Assembly: GCA_017656305.1 (NCBI GenBank)
Contig: JACDOG010000009.1
Coordinates: 1-64,000 of the forward strand
Source: Thermoanaerobacteraceae bacterium
GTDB taxonomy: Bacteria; Bacillota; JADQBR01
Length of the DNA: 64,000 nucleotides
Direction of reading: 5' to 3'
How positions within the stretch are numbered: position 1 is the first letter of the stretch; every line of letters starts with the position of its first letter. Made by a program: the position numbers and the translations under genes. Below are positions 52,716-64,000 of this stretch, one piece after another. A model generated the notes under the pieces. It had not been told where the DNA came from, did not search any database, and was given only the letters and a program-made list of their open reading frames with translations.

Positions 52716-53612
52716 ATGGTAAAGAAGGCCAAACTGATATATAATCCTGTGTCAGGAAAGGGAAGTTTTGTTCAACAATTGGACAAGGTGATAGCGACTT
52801 TTCAGGAAAGCGGCTGGTATTTGTCTTTATACCGCACGTCGCCGGGTGTCCCTGTAGAACGTTTTCTGGCCGATAACGAGGGTTATGATGCTGTCCTGGC
52901 TGCCGGCGGGGATGGTACCATTCACCAGGTGGTTAATGCCATGGCCACATACAAAGTACATTTACCCCTGGGAATCTTTCCGGTGGGCACGGTAAATGAT
53001 TTTGCAACATATCTTGGCATTCCCGGCGATACTGATGCCTGTGCGAGGGTTGTTTTGCAGGAAAATGTGGTGCAGCTGGACATAGGACAGGTCAATGACA
53101 GCTATTTTCTCAACGTAGTCAGCGGCGGCCTGCTGACGGATGTGCCGCATACCACCCCGTTAAAATTAAAAAACCTGCTGGGAAGGCTGGCGTATTATGC
53201 CAAGGGTTTGGAAGCATTACCCAAATTCAAACCGCTGGCACTAAAAATAGAGACAACGGAAAAAACCTGGGAAGCGGAGTATCTTTTATTTTTGGTTTTG
53301 AACAGTTCCGCTGCGGGCAGTTTCCGTCATCTTGCTCCTGCTGCAGCGGTTACTGACGGTTTGCTGGATGTGCTGCTCATTAAAAATTGTTCTCTTTCTG
53401 AACTGGTGGCGTTATTTTTTAAATTGTTGAAAGGTCGCCATGTGGAGGACCCCAATGTTATTTACTTTCAAACCAGGGCATTATGCATATCCGGCAGTGA
53501 AAAAATAATCAGCGATCTTGACGGGGAGCAGGGCCCTGCACTGCCGCTGGAAATCAGGTCGCGGCCGCATGCCATCCAGGTTTTTGTGCCGAAAGGAGTG
53601 AAAATAAAATGA
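52716..53612 (+). CDS. Diacylglycerol kinase-like lipid kinase (YegS/BmrU type)
   Basis: The 298-residue protein has the DAGK catalytic signatures LIYNPVSGKG at the N-terminus, AAGGDGTIHQVVNAMA and GIFPVGTVNDFATYLGIP, and a C-terminal domain with a DGLLDVLLI segment. Members phosphorylate diacylglycerol or related lipids using ATP, feeding phosphatidic acid synthesis. ATG 52716 is chosen, though the ribosome site is weak; an in-frame ATG at 52698 is possible. It overlaps the next gene by four bases, so the two are one transcript. Confidence 0.88.
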   Translation: MVKKAKLIYNPVSGKGSFVQQLDKVIATFQESGWYLSLYRTSPGVPVERFLADNEGYDAVLAAGGDGTIHQVVNAMATYKVHLPLGIFPVGTVNDFATYLGIPGDTDACARVVLQENVVQLDIGQVNDSYFLNVVSGGLLTDVPHTTPLKLKNLLGRLAYYAKGLEALPKFKPLALKIETTEKTWEAEYLLFLVLNSSAAGSFRHLAPAAAVTDGLLDVLLIKNCSLSELVALFFKLLKGRHVEDPNVIYFQTRALCISGSEKIISDLDGEQGPALPLEIRSRPHAIQVFVPKGVKIK

Positions 53613-54016
53613 CTGCTGTGGAGTTGCGCGTACGTTACCAGGAGACGGACCAAATGGGTGTGGTGTATCACAGTAATTACCTGGTGTGGTGTGAAATAGG
53701 GCGGACGGAACTGCTGCGGAAGATGGGAATAAGCTACAGGGAAATTGAGGCTATGGATATTTATCTTCCCGTTACCGAGGTCAACTGCCGGTATAAAAGC
53801 CCGGCAAGATATGATGATGTGGTCGTTGTGGAAACGCGAATCAGCAACGTGACTGGTGTGCGGCTTGACTTTACCTATCAAATTGTCAGAAAAGAGGATA
53901 ATGTTTTGCTGGCCGAAGCTGCCACACACCATGCCTTTGTGGATGGTAGCGGCCGTCCGGTTAACATCAAGAAGAAGGCGCCTCGCTTGTGGGAGATTAT
54001 ACAAAAACCGGTATAG
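53609..54016 (+). CDS. Acyl-CoA thioesterase (YbgC/4HBT hot-dog fold)
   Basis: The 135-residue protein has the 4-hydroxybenzoyl-CoA thioesterase-type signature YQETDQMGVVYHSNYLVW, with catalytic Asp in ETDQMG. It hydrolyses acyl-CoA thioesters; the substrate is unknown. ATG 53609 overlaps the lipid kinase stop (ATGA), with GGAGTGAAAATAAA ahead of it. Coupling to a lipid kinase suggests a role in membrane lipid turnover. Confidence 0.88.
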   Translation: MTAVELRVRYQETDQMGVVYHSNYLVWCEIGRTELLRKMGISYREIEAMDIYLPVTEVNCRYKSPARYDDVVVVETRISNVTGVRLDFTYQIVRKEDNVLLAEAATHHAFVDGSGRPVNIKKKAPRLWEIIQKPV

Positions 54017-54092
54017 CAGCTTGCTGCTACTGCCTGATTGTAGGAATTTAACCTCCCGCTGGCGAATAGGTCTTAGAGGTGTCGAGAGAAAA

Positions 54093-54677
54093 ATGAGAAA
54101 AATCCTTTTCGTGGTTATGTTTACGATGGTATTATTAGTAAGCGGTTGTGTGCCGCAAAATGAGCGAATTACGGCCTACCGCGTACCGCATCTGCCCAGG
54201 CCCATAGCACGGGAACGTGCTATTATCACTCCGGCGGGTCAGGGGGTTGAAGGGTTAGTTATTTCCCAAATTACCTCACAATTAAACATCAGAAACCGTT
54301 TTTGGCGCAAGGTTAGAGGAAAAGATTTAAGCGACCGGTATGATTGTGTGATTATTGTTTTGGGAATATCTCATGGCAATATGAAGCGGCTCAAGACAGA
54401 CTTGACACAGGAGCAGCAGCGGTTGGTTGAGCTTGCCAGAAGTGCCAAGGAGAGAGGGATGGCAGTAGTGCTTGTCAGTATGGGGAAACTGTACCGACAT
54501 GCCGGGACGGATGCCATTTCCGAAGCTGTTGCTCCGCATACGGATTACGTTATAGTAGTTGGTGACGGCAACTATGATGGCTTTTTCGAACGCTTGACCG
54601 CAAAGGCCAATGTTCCCCTGACTATTGTTAGCGATATAGAAAAGATTAAAACCCCTTTGAATTCTGTGTTCCGGTAG
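54093..54677 (+). CDS. Exported lipoprotein, DUF6305-like
   Basis: The 194-residue protein has a lipoprotein signal ending in LLVSGC and a soluble domain with IITPAGQGVEGLVISQ, RYDCVIIVLGISHG, KERGMAVVLVSMGK, HTDYVIVVGDGNYDGFF. This alternating pattern looks like a Rossmann-like sensor/binding fold and resembles DUF6305 proteins, though I cannot confirm the family. It stands ten bases before a membrane histidine kinase gene and a regulator, which suggests it feeds a signal to them. ATG 54093 follows AGAGGTGTCGAGAGA. Confidence 0.72.
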   Translation: MRKILFVVMFTMVLLVSGCVPQNERITAYRVPHLPRPIARERAIITPAGQGVEGLVISQITSQLNIRNRFWRKVRGKDLSDRYDCVIIVLGISHGNMKRLKTDLTQEQQRLVELARSAKERGMAVVLVSMGKLYRHAGTDAISEAVAPHTDYVIVVGDGNYDGFFERLTAKANVPLTIVSDIEKIKTPLNSVFR

Positions 54678-54687
54678 AGGTGTATTC

Positions 54688-56028
54688 ATGAACGGTTTGT
54701 TAGCCGACAGGGATAAGTTTTGGCAGGGTTTGTTGATAGCAGTGTCGGCATTGGTGGTACAGCGATTATTGGAAAAATTATACTGGCAGGTACTTGTTAA
54801 AATTGAAGAAAGTATTTTAAATAAGGACAGCGGCAGTTTGATACTTGCTGCGGGAGTACTGGTAGGGTTGGATTCCCTGCGTGCCCTGCCTGTCTTTTTG
54901 GGTGCCTTTCGGGCAGCAGAAGCATTGAAGAAGAAAAATGGTGTTTTGGCGTTGCTGGTAGCGGGGATGATTATCATTGCCATTTTTACCGTCCTGTACA
55001 TTTCTCAACCCGGTCAGTGGGACTGGGGTGTGCCGCTGGTGGTATTTTTATCTGCTGTGGCACTGCTGTTAATTTGGGGTAGGGGAATTCTGAGATTTTG
55101 GCATAAGCTTATAATCCTGTCCCAGTTATTGATGGGTATTTACTGGCTATCGGTGGCACCGCTTCTGACTCATTTTGGTTTTGGCCGCGGGGAGTTGCCG
55201 GCCAGTATTAAACTGGCAGCCGATTACCTGGATGCCCATGGCACGTTAAACTTTTTCAGTTTTGCCTTTTTTTTGCCTTTTGTTATCATTGCTGTGATTA
55301 CTACTGGACTTATTGACAATTACTCTAAAATAATTCAGCATATCAATGCGGCCAAAGAACAGGAAAAGCAAATTCGGCGGGTGCGCATCGCGGCGGCACA
55401 GGCGCGAATACTGGAAGAACTGCATGCTCTGGTGCATGACCTGAAGACGCCGTTAACCACTATCCAGGGATTGAGTTCGTTACTGGAAATGACCAGTAGC
55501 AACGCCAAGCAGCGAGAATATGCCGGTAAAATAAGTCAATCGGTAGAAAACATGAATGATATGATTTCGGAGATGCTGTATGAGGAAGTACGTAAACCTA
55601 CCAGTGTTCATGCGTTGATAAACTACGTGCGTGCCCAGATTATCCTGGAAAACATGAACCAGAAGTTCTACTTTTACATTGAAGAAAATTTGCCTGACAT
55701 TGAAGTGAACAAGATACGTTTGGCCAGGGCTTTGGTTAACGTGATTGAAAATGCCATTCGGGCCACTGAGAGCATGTCGGGCGGTGAAATAATAGTGTCC
55801 GTCAAAAAACAGGACGGCGGGGTGAAATTTACCGTAGAGGATAACGGTAAGGGCATCAGCCAACAAGACCTAGCGCGCATATGGGAACCGGGATTTAGTT
55901 CCAGCAAGTCGTCGGGCTTGGGTTTGACTTTTGTGCGTAAGGTGGTGGAGGACCATGGCGGGCATATTTACATTGATAGCAGGCTTGGAAAGGGGACCCG
56001 GGTAACTATAGTGATTCCCAGAGGGTAG
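54688..56028 (+). CDS. Membrane histidine kinase
   Basis: The 446-residue protein has about six membrane helices up to residue 210 (QRLLEKLYWQVL, SLILAAGVLVG, LLVAGMIIIAIF and others), a HisKA domain with phospho-acceptor His250 in LVHDLKTPLTTIQG, and a HATPase_c domain with N box and DNGKGIS, SSGLGLTFV. The large membrane part has no known ligand motif. Start ATG 54688 follows TAGAGGTGTATTC, directly after the lipoprotein gene. It should phosphorylate the regulator encoded nine bases on. Confidence 0.88.
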   Translation: MNGLLADRDKFWQGLLIAVSALVVQRLLEKLYWQVLVKIEESILNKDSGSLILAAGVLVGLDSLRALPVFLGAFRAAEALKKKNGVLALLVAGMIIIAIFTVLYISQPGQWDWGVPLVVFLSAVALLLIWGRGILRFWHKLIILSQLLMGIYWLSVAPLLTHFGFGRGELPASIKLAADYLDAHGTLNFFSFAFFLPFVIIAVITTGLIDNYSKIIQHINAAKEQEKQIRRVRIAAAQARILEELHALVHDLKTPLTTIQGLSSLLEMTSSNAKQREYAGKISQSVENMNDMISEMLYEEVRKPTSVHALINYVRAQIILENMNQKFYFYIEENLPDIEVNKIRLARALVNVIENAIRATESMSGGEIIVSVKKQDGGVKFTVEDNGKGISQQDLARIWEPGFSSSKSSGLGLTFVRKVVEDHGGHIYIDSRLGKGTRVTIVIPRG

Positions 56029-56036
56029 GTGACAAA

Positions 56037-56654
56037 ATGACCACGATTTTAATCATTGATGATGATGCGGATATCCGGTATACATTGAGGGAAATCTGCG
56101 AGTTGTCAGGCTGGCAAACGGTTGAAGCGGCTACCGGCAGGCAGGGGGTGGCGAAATTTGAACAGGTGCGTCCCGACTTGGTGCTGGTCGACTACCACAT
56201 GCCGGAAATGGATGGAATATTGACGGTAAAGGAACTGCGCAGGCGTTCACGACAGGTGCCGATCATAGTGTTAACCGTAGATGAAAGACAGGAAATTGCC
56301 GATGCTTTTTTAAATGCCGGTGCCAGTGACTTTGCCTTAAAACCCGTTAAGGCACCGGATTTAATCAGCCGCCTGAAGGTCCACCTGCGGTTGGCTAAGG
56401 TATATGCTGATAATGAGGGAGAAGTCTATACCGTCAAAGGTATTAACAGGGCTACTTTAAAGCTGGTTACAGATTACCTGAAAACTTGTTCCACTGCAGT
56501 CACCATTGGTGAGATTTCCCAAAATATTTCGCTTGCCTACCCGACCGTTCACCGCTATCTCATGTACTTGTTGGATCAGGGTGAAGTTGAAGTTGAGGTG
56601 GACTACGGTAAGGTGGGACGTCCCAAGAACAAGTATGTCTTAAGAGAAAAGTAA
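56037..56654 (+). CDS. Response regulator, receiver plus CitB/DcuR-like helix-turn-helix
   Basis: The 205-residue protein has a receiver domain (1-120) with Asp52 in LVLVDYHMPEMDG and ILTVDERQEIADAF, and a C-terminal winged-helix with SLAYPTVHRYLMYLLDQG and VDYGKVGRPKNKYVL, close to the CitB/DcuR family's HTH. CitB/DcuR partners usually have PAS/Cache kinases for C4-acids, so pairing with this multi-helix kinase and a lipoprotein is unusual. The target genes are unknown. The gene is followed by a terminator. Confidence 0.88.
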   Translation: MTTILIIDDDADIRYTLREICELSGWQTVEAATGRQGVAKFEQVRPDLVLVDYHMPEMDGILTVKELRRRSRQVPIIVLTVDERQEIADAFLNAGASDFALKPVKAPDLISRLKVHLRLAKVYADNEGEVYTVKGINRATLKLVTDYLKTCSTAVTIGEISQNISLAYPTVHRYLMYLLDQGEVEVEVDYGKVGRPKNKYVLREK

Positions 56655-56661
56655 CAGGTAT

Positions 56662-56691
56662 AACATTCCCCTGTAGCGGGGAATGTTTTTT
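56662..56691 (+). terminator. Terminator after the response regulator
   Basis: AACATTCCCC (56662-56671) pairs with GGGGAATGTT (56678-56687) and is followed by a T-run (56686-56691). In the gap to pcrA (56692-56826) I see a further weak hairpin TGGCC/GGCCA near 56745-56761 but no confident promoter. Confidence 0.9.
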
Positions 56692-56826
56692 GCATGTCCT
56701 GTTGCAGGAAAGTTTTACGGTTGTTTAGAATTATAAATGTTTGATGGCCTGTCACGGGCCAATTTTTCTGTAATACTTGTAGCACGGGTATCTTTACGGG
56801 AATTATACATTTAAGGAGGATAAATT

Positions 56827-58974
56827 TTGAAAGATATATTAAGCAGTTTAAATGAACAGCAGAAAGAAGCGGTTACCACGGTAGATGGGCCGATGCTGGT
56901 CATTGCCGGAGCGGGAAGCGGCAAAACTAGGGTGATTACCCACAGGATTGCCTACCTGGTAGAGGAAAAGGGTGTGGACCCCGCAAATATTTTGGCAATT
57001 ACATTTACCAATAAGGCAGCCGATGAAATGAAAGAACGCCTGGAGCAGTTGCTGCAGTACCCGGTATCGGGCATGTGGGTAAGTACTTTTCACTCCGCCT
57101 GTGTGCGCATTCTCCGCATGGAAGCGGATAACCTGCCTTATGACCGCAATTTTGTCATCTATGATACCACTGATCAAAAATCCTTAATTAAATCCTGTAT
57201 TGCTGAATTGGGACTAAGCGATAAGAAATTTGACCCGCGGGTGGTTATGTCACGCATCTCCAATGCCAAAAACGAATTGCTGACACCCGACAAGTACCGG
57301 CAGCGTACCGCTGACCTGTATGACGAGCAGATAGCCCGCATTTATGCGCTCTATCAGGAAAAACTTTATAAATACAATGCCATGGATTTTGATGACCTAA
57401 TCATGCAGACGGTATTGTTGTTTAGCCGCAACCCCCGGGTGTTATCCTATTACCAGAACCGCTTTCAATATATTTTGGTGGACGAGTACCAGGATACCAA
57501 TCATGCCCAGTATGTGCTGGTAAAGCTGCTGGCACAGGCCCATGAGAATATCTGTGTCGTTGGTGATCCGGACCAGTCTATCTACGGCTGGCGGGGAGCC
57601 GACATCCAAAATATCCTGGATTTTGAAAGCGACTATCCCAATGCTCGGGTAATTCGCCTGGAACAGAATTACCGTTCCACGAAAAATATTCTCGGTGCAG
57701 CCAACGAGGTGATAAAAAACAACCTGGGGCGGAAGCCCAAAAACCTTTGGACCCGTAACGATACGGGACACCCGCTGGTCAGGTACCAGGCGGGAGATGA
57801 ACAGGAAGAAGCCCGGTTTGTGGCGGAGGAAATATTCCGCCTGCACCGGGAAGAGGGCTACAAGCTGGGGGATTGTGCCATTCTCTACCGGGTTCACGCG
57901 CAGTCCCGGGCTTTTGAGGACTGGCTGTTGAAAGGGAATATTCCTTATGAAGTTGTGGGCGGGCTACGCTTTTATGACCGTAAGGAAATCAAGGACCTTT
58001 TGGCTTACCTGCGCGTGCTGGCCAACCCCTTTGATAATGTCAGTTTGGGACGCATTATTAATGAGCCAAAACGGGGTATCGGACCCGCTACCTGGGAAAG
58101 GCTGGTCGCTATGGCGGAGGAACAGGGTGTTGCCATAGCCCAACTGCTGCTGTCCGGTCAGGAAATTGCCGGCTTGGGTGCGCGGGCACAGAATAATGTG
58201 CGGGAATTTGCGAATTTGCTGGCAAAATTAATGGAGAAGAAAGAACAGCTGCCGGTAACTGAGCTGGTGGAAGCTGTATTGGTGGAAACCGGCTACTGGG
58301 ACATGCTGGAGCAGGATAAGACACCGGAAGGGCAGGCCCGCCGGGAAAACATCCGCGAGTTTACAACGGTGACACAAAATTATGACCGGCAGCATGTGGA
58401 AAAAGACCTGGAAGGTTTTCTGGCGGAAATTTCCCTGCAGTCGGATGTTGATACCTATGAAGGGCAGGATAAAGTGGCACTGATGACCCTGCATACGGCC
58501 AAGGGACTGGAATTTCCCGTGGTATTTCTGGTGGGAATGGAGGAAGGCATTTTTCCCAGCTACCGTTCGCTGCCTGACCCGGAACAGGTGGAAGAAGAAA
58601 GAAGATTATGCTATGTGGGAATGACCCGGGCCCAGGAGCGCCTGTACCTGACCAATGCCTGGCGGCGGCACATGTACGGCAGTACCCAGTACAACGCGCA
58701 GTCGCGTTTTCTGGAAGAAATTCCTGACGAGTATTTCGGCATTACAGTCAAAGAACAGGAAAAGACGCCGGGTAGCCAAAAACTGGGGGACACTGAAAGA
58801 GGTGGGCACATGTTCAACCTGGGTGACAGGGTCTATCATGCCAAGTTTGGTGAGGGCGCTATTGTTAAGATAGAGGGTGAAGGAAGCGATGCCAAGGTAA
58901 GCGTGGCCTTTCCGGACCAGGGCATCAAGGAATTGATGCTGGCTTACGCACCGCTGAAAAAGATTTCCAAGTAA
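56827..58974 (+). CDS. pcrA: ATP-dependent DNA helicase PcrA/UvrD
   Basis: The 715-residue protein is a UvrD-family 3'-5' helicase with motif I AGAGSGKTRVITHRIAYL, Ia ILAITFTNKAADEM, II VDEYQDTNHAQY, III VVGDPDQSIYGWRGA, IV EQNYRST, V TLHTAKGLEFPVV and VI YVGMTRAQERLYL. It unwinds DNA in repair and rolling-circle replication. It has a C-terminal Tudor-like extension (DRVYHAKFGEG) typical of Gram-positive PcrA. TTG 56827 follows AAGGAGGATAAA. It is followed by ligA, a very common PcrA-LigA-GatCAB gene order. Confidence 0.95.
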   Translation: MKDILSSLNEQQKEAVTTVDGPMLVIAGAGSGKTRVITHRIAYLVEEKGVDPANILAITFTNKAADEMKERLEQLLQYPVSGMWVSTFHSACVRILRMEADNLPYDRNFVIYDTTDQKSLIKSCIAELGLSDKKFDPRVVMSRISNAKNELLTPDKYRQRTADLYDEQIARIYALYQEKLYKYNAMDFDDLIMQTVLLFSRNPRVLSYYQNRFQYILVDEYQDTNHAQYVLVKLLAQAHENICVVGDPDQSIYGWRGADIQNILDFESDYPNARVIRLEQNYRSTKNILGAANEVIKNNLGRKPKNLWTRNDTGHPLVRYQAGDEQEEARFVAEEIFRLHREEGYKLGDCAILYRVHAQSRAFEDWLLKGNIPYEVVGGLRFYDRKEIKDLLAYLRVLANPFDNVSLGRIINEPKRGIGPATWERLVAMAEEQGVAIAQLLLSGQEIAGLGARAQNNVREFANLLAKLMEKKEQLPVTELVEAVLVETGYWDMLEQDKTPEGQARRENIREFTTVTQNYDRQHVEKDLEGFLAEISLQSDVDTYEGQDKVALMTLHTAKGLEFPVVFLVGMEEGIFPSYRSLPDPEQVEEERRLCYVGMTRAQERLYLTNAWRRHMYGSTQYNAQSRFLEEIPDEYFGITVKEQEKTPGSQKLGDTERGGHMFNLGDRVYHAKFGEGAIVKIEGEGSDAKVSVAFPDQGIKELMLAYAPLKKISK

Positions 58975-58992
58975 ATGAAGCTGACAGTATAA

Positions 58993-61065
<2,073 letters not shown>

Positions 61066-61081
61066 GCAGTAGGTGTAGTAT

Positions 61082-61111
61082 TTGTTATTAATTGCAAAGT
61101 TCTGCTATAAT
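61082..61111 (+). promoter_or_regulatory. Probable sigma-A promoter of gatCAB
   Basis: TTGTTA (61082-61087), 18 bases, then TGCTATAAT (61103-61111) gives a perfect -10 with an extended TG motif. It lies 41 bases upstream of the gatC start, suggesting its own transcript start inside the pcrA-ligA-gat order. Confidence 0.6.
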
Positions 61112-61151
61112 TAGCTAAGTTAATAGCTTTTATCAAAAGGAAGGTGAAAAA

Positions 61152-61436
61152 ATGAGCATTTCCAAAAAGGATGTAGAGCATGTGGCTTTGCTGGCACGTT
61201 TGGAATTTTCCGAGGAGGAGCTGGAAGAGTACACCAAACAGCTCAACGACATTTTGGGCTATGTGGATAAGCTGAACGAACTGGACACAGCAGACGTGGA
61301 ACCAACATCTCACGTGCTGCCTCTAAATAATGTACTGCGGGAAGATGCCAGCAGGGATTACCTGGATAACGAAACTGCACTGAAAAATGCCCCGGATAAA
61401 AAGGATGGCATGTTCAGAGTACCAAAAATTGTGTAG
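61152..61436 (+). CDS. gatC: Aspartyl/glutamyl-tRNA amidotransferase subunit C
   Basis: The 94-residue protein has the GatC pattern [20 protein letters not shown] and [20 protein letters not shown], with LREDASR in the C-terminal part. It wraps around GatA and GatB to hold the amidotransferase complex that makes Gln-tRNAGln or Asn-tRNAAsn where a matching synthetase is absent. It starts after GGAAGGTGAAAAA and ends eight bases before gatA. Confidence 0.95.
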   Translation: MSISKKDVEHVALLARLEFSEEELEEYTKQLNDILGYVDKLNELDTADVEPTSHVLPLNNVLREDASRDYLDNETALKNAPDKKDGMFRVPKIV

Positions 61437-61444
61437 ACGGAGGG

Positions 61445-62917
61445 ATGAAGTTGACAGTTTATTCTTTGACCGCTCATGAACTGCATGAAAAGCTGAAAAG
61501 CAAGGAAATCAGCGCTAGGGAACTGGCGCGGGCGGTACTGGACCGCATCGAGCAACTGGAACCCAAAGTAAAGGCCTATTTGACCGTAACTGCGGAACAG
61601 GCCATGGAAAAAGCTGCGGAAGTGGACAGGCGCATTGCCAGGGGCGAGGAATTGAGACCGCTGGAAGGCATTCCTATGGCTTTAAAGGATAATCTTTGCA
61701 CAGAGGGTATCAAAACCACCTGTGGTTCACAGATCTTACATAATTTTGTTCCGCCGTACAGTGCCACGGTGGTGGAGAAGCTGGACCGGGAAGGTGCCAT
61801 CCTGCTTGGTAAGCTGAACATGGACGAATTTGCCATGGGCTCGTCCAACGAAAATTCTTCTTTTTATCCTACCCGTAACCCCTGGGATTTAGAACGGGCT
61901 CCCGGCGGTTCCAGCGGCGGTGCGGCAGCTGCCGTGGCTGCGGACGAAGCCGTGTTTACCCTGGGAAGTGATACCGGCGGTTCCATTCGCCAGCCGGCGG
62001 CATTTTGTGGTGTTGTCGGTCTGAAACCCACCTACGGGCGGGTATCCCGTTACGGGCTGGTGGCTTTTGCTTCTTCACTGGACCAAATCGGACCGATAAC
62101 CAAGGATGTGAAGGATTGTGCCCTGGTACTGCAGGCTATTGCCGGTCATGACGACAAAGATTCCACTTCTGCCGACGTGCCCGTTCCCGATTATACAGAA
62201 GTGCTGGGAAAAGATATCAAGGGGATGCGCATTGGTATTCCCAAAGAGTATTTTGCTGAAGGTCTGGACAGCGGCGTGAAGGAAAAGATAGAGGCGGCAA
62301 TAAAGCAGTTACAGGAACTGGGTGCCGTCTGTGAGGAAACGTCCCTGCCCCACACCGAATACGCGTTGCCTGCCTATTACCTGGTAGCTCCGGCGGAAGC
62401 CAGTTCCAACCTCGCGCGTTATGACGGCGTGCGCTATGGTTTCCGTGATACGGAAGCCCAGGATGTTATATCCATGTTTAGGAGTACCCGCAGCAAGGGC
62501 TTTGGACCGGAAGTTAAGAGGCGGATCATGATTGGCACCTATGCTTTGAGTTCCGGTTATTACGACGCGTATTACCTGAAGGCCTTAAAAGTACGGACGC
62601 TCATCCGGCGGGATTTTGACCGAGCTTTTGCAAAATATGATGCCATAGTGACGCCTACCTCGCCGAACGTTGCCTTCAGAATTGGGGAAAAAATTGGCGA
62701 CCCGCTATCCATGTATTTGTCCGACCTGTACACTATCCCCGTTAACATGGCGGGTCTACCAGCCATATCACTTTCCTGCGGTTTTAGTGAGGGAATGCCC
62801 GTGGGACTGCAGATAATAGGGAAACCCTTTGATGAAAGCACTGTTTTGCAAATAGCTTATCAGTATGAGCAGAGTACGTTACATCACCAGGCACGTCCTG
62901 CGTTGGAGGTGAGGTAG
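61445..62917 (+). CDS. gatA: Aspartyl/glutamyl-tRNA amidotransferase subunit A
   Basis: The 490-residue protein is an amidase signature enzyme: the Ser-cisSer-Lys triad is visible as Lys81 (GIPMALKDN), Ser156 (RAPGGSSGG) and Ser180 ([11 protein letters not shown]). It hydrolyses glutamine and passes ammonia to the mischarged tRNA on GatB. ATG 61445 follows GACGGAGGG. It ends just before gatB, which starts two bases later. Confidence 0.96.
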   Translation: MKLTVYSLTAHELHEKLKSKEISARELARAVLDRIEQLEPKVKAYLTVTAEQAMEKAAEVDRRIARGEELRPLEGIPMALKDNLCTEGIKTTCGSQILHNFVPPYSATVVEKLDREGAILLGKLNMDEFAMGSSNENSSFYPTRNPWDLERAPGGSSGGAAAAVAADEAVFTLGSDTGGSIRQPAAFCGVVGLKPTYGRVSRYGLVAFASSLDQIGPITKDVKDCALVLQAIAGHDDKDSTSADVPVPDYTEVLGKDIKGMRIGIPKEYFAEGLDSGVKEKIEAAIKQLQELGAVCEETSLPHTEYALPAYYLVAPAEASSNLARYDGVRYGFRDTEAQDVISMFRSTRSKGFGPEVKRRIMIGTYALSSGYYDAYYLKALKVRTLIRRDFDRAFAKYDAIVTPTSPNVAFRIGEKIGDPLSMYLSDLYTIPVNMAGLPAISLSCGFSEGMPVGLQIIGKPFDESTVLQIAYQYEQSTLHHQARPALEVR

Positions 62918-62918
62918 A

Positions 62919-64000
62919 ATGAGTGCCAATAAGTACGAAGCAGTTATCGGTTTGGAAGTGCATGTTGAGTTGAAAACGAATTCCAAGATTTTCTGTGCCT
63001 GCTCAACTGAGTTCGGTGCCGCTCCCAACACCCAGGTCTGCCCGGTATGTCTGGGCTTGCCGGGAACCCTACCGGTGGTAAACAAGCGAGTTGTGGATTT
63101 TGCCATCAAGGCCGGGCTGGCGCTTAACTGTAAAATTGCCGAGTTCAGCAAGTTTGACCGTAAAAACTATTATTATCCCGATTTGCCCAAGGGCTACCAG
63201 ATATCCCAATATGATCTGCCTATTTGCGAACACGGTTACCTGGACATAGAGGTGGATGGAGAAACCAAGCGTATCGGTATTACCCGGATTCACATGGAAG
63301 AGGACGCGGGCAAATTAATGCATGAGGGAGACGCCATTGCCGAGGCGGAATCCTCCCTGGTGGATTACAACCGCACCGGCGTACCGCTGTTGGAGATTGT
63401 TTCGGAACCGGACTTGCGCTCGCCGGAAGAGGCCGTGGCGTACCTGGAAAAGTTGAAAGCAATTCTGCAGTATACCGAGGTATCCGACTGCAAGATGCAG
63501 GAAGGTTCCCTGCGGTGTGATGCCAACGTCTCGGTACGCCCGGTGGGTGCAGCGGAGTTTGGTACCAAAACCGAACTGAAAAACATGAATTCCTTTAAGG
63601 CGTTGCAGAAAGCGCTGGAGTACGAAATCGAGCGGCAGATAGATATACTGGAAGATGGTGGGGAAGTCGTTCAAGAAACCCGGTCCTGGAACGAAAACAA
63701 AGGTATTACCGTCAGCTTGCGCAGTAAGGAAGAAGCCCATGACTACCGGTATTTTCCTGACCCTGACCTGGTACCGCTGGTTATTGACCGAGAATGGGTG
63801 GAACGTATCCGGGAAACACTGCCCGAATTACCTGATGAGCGTAAGCGGCGGCTAATTGAGGAATACGGGCTGCCCGAGTATGATGCCACGGTGATAACCA
63901 GTTCCAAGGACCTGGCTGATTATTTTGACCGGTGCTTGCAGTACTTCGGCGATGCGAAAAAGGTTAGTAACTGGATTATGGCCGAATTGCTCCGCCTGCT
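62919..64000 (+). CDS. gatB: Aspartyl/glutamyl-tRNA amidotransferase subunit B (5' part, runs off the window)
   Basis: About 360 codons are visible, of roughly 475 expected. The start ATG 62919 follows GGAGGTGAGG. GatB motifs appear: [47 protein letters not shown], and the ATP-dependent kinase region [15 protein letters not shown]. It activates the mischarged Glu or Asp on tRNA before amidation. The frame remains open to the window end, so the end lies beyond base 64000. Confidence 0.95.
   Translation, partial: MSANKYEAVIGLEVHVELKTNSKIFCACSTEFGAAPNTQVCPVCLGLPGTLPVVNKRVVDFAIKAGLALNCKIAEFSKFDRKNYYYPDLPKGYQISQYDLPICEHGYLDIEVDGETKRIGITRIHMEEDAGKLMHEGDAIAEAESSLVDYNRTGVPLLEIVSEPDLRSPEEAVAYLEKLKAILQYTEVSDCKMQEGSLRCDANVSVRPVGAAEFGTKTELKNMNSFKALQKALEYEIERQIDILEDGGEVVQETRSWNENKGITVSLRSKEEAHDYRYFPDPDLVPLVIDREWVERIRETLPELPDERKRRLIEEYGLPEYDATVITSSKDLADYFDRCLQYFGDAKKVSNWIMAELLRL

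Overview
The window is a chromosomal segment of an endospore-forming, low-to-mid GC Firmicute, most like a Clostridia/Peptococcaceae-type anaerobe (Thermincola, Desulfotomaculum and Moorella relatives). The evidence is a gerA-type germinant receptor operon, two sigma-H-like promoters, a B. subtilis-like purine gene order, a short-form HisG with HisZ, S-box control of metNIQ, strong Shine-Dalgarno sites and frequent GTG/TTG starts. No species can be named from sequence alone. Almost everything is on the + strand; only metQ-metI-metN with its SAM riboswitch is on the - strand. No rRNA, tRNA, insertion sequence, prophage or CRISPR array was seen.

Layout. 0.1-9.5 kb: a sodium/solute symporter with a possible small partner, an NtrB-like kinase and an NtrC-like activator, then a perfect-looking sigma-54 promoter with an upstream 34-bp palindrome, driving a 5-oxoprolinase operon (pxpA, a ycsI-like DUF1445 gene, a divergent NRAMP-like gene, pxpB, pxpC). 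9.6-14.2 kb: a membrane-anchored unknown, then a sigma-H-type promoter and a moxR / DUF58 / transglutaminase operon. 14.3-30.3 kb: hpt and guaA, then a tandem guanine + PRPP (ykkC-type) riboswitch, a purine permease and the whole de novo purine set purE-B-C-S-Q-L-F-M-N-H-D (no purK). 30.4-34.5 kb: gerA-gerB-gerC plus a small D-type subunit. 34.5-37.3 kb: methionine transporter on the - strand. 37.4-44.3 kb: a YerC/HisR-type TrpR-family regulator and hisZ-G-D-B-H-A-F-IE. 44.5-50.2 kb: oligopeptide ABC transporter. 50.4-52.6 kb: an agr-like quorum-sensing cassette (agrB, a 45-residue agrD, agrC) in which the ring-forming cysteine of the autoinducer appears to be a serine. 52.7-56.7 kb: lipid kinase, thioesterase, and a lipoprotein / membrane histidine kinase / CitB-like regulator module. 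56.8-64 kb: pcrA, ligA, gatC, gatA and the start of gatB.

How it works together. The first cluster reads as an inducible 5-oxoproline (pyroglutamate) uptake and hydrolysis module controlled by its own two-component system through sigma-54. The purine block combines salvage (hpt, permease), GMP synthesis and de novo IMP synthesis under an RNA two-input gate; the sequence shows a repeated 10-mer that suggests how the guanine aptamer could act on the single terminator. The his block is probably self-regulated by the adjacent YerC-like protein through a palindrome at its start site. The most unusual items are the Ser-type AgrD with no adjacent agrA, the sigma-54-controlled pxp operon with an NRAMP-like protein lacking metal ligands, the tandem riboswitch wiring, and the lipoprotein/kinase/regulator module.
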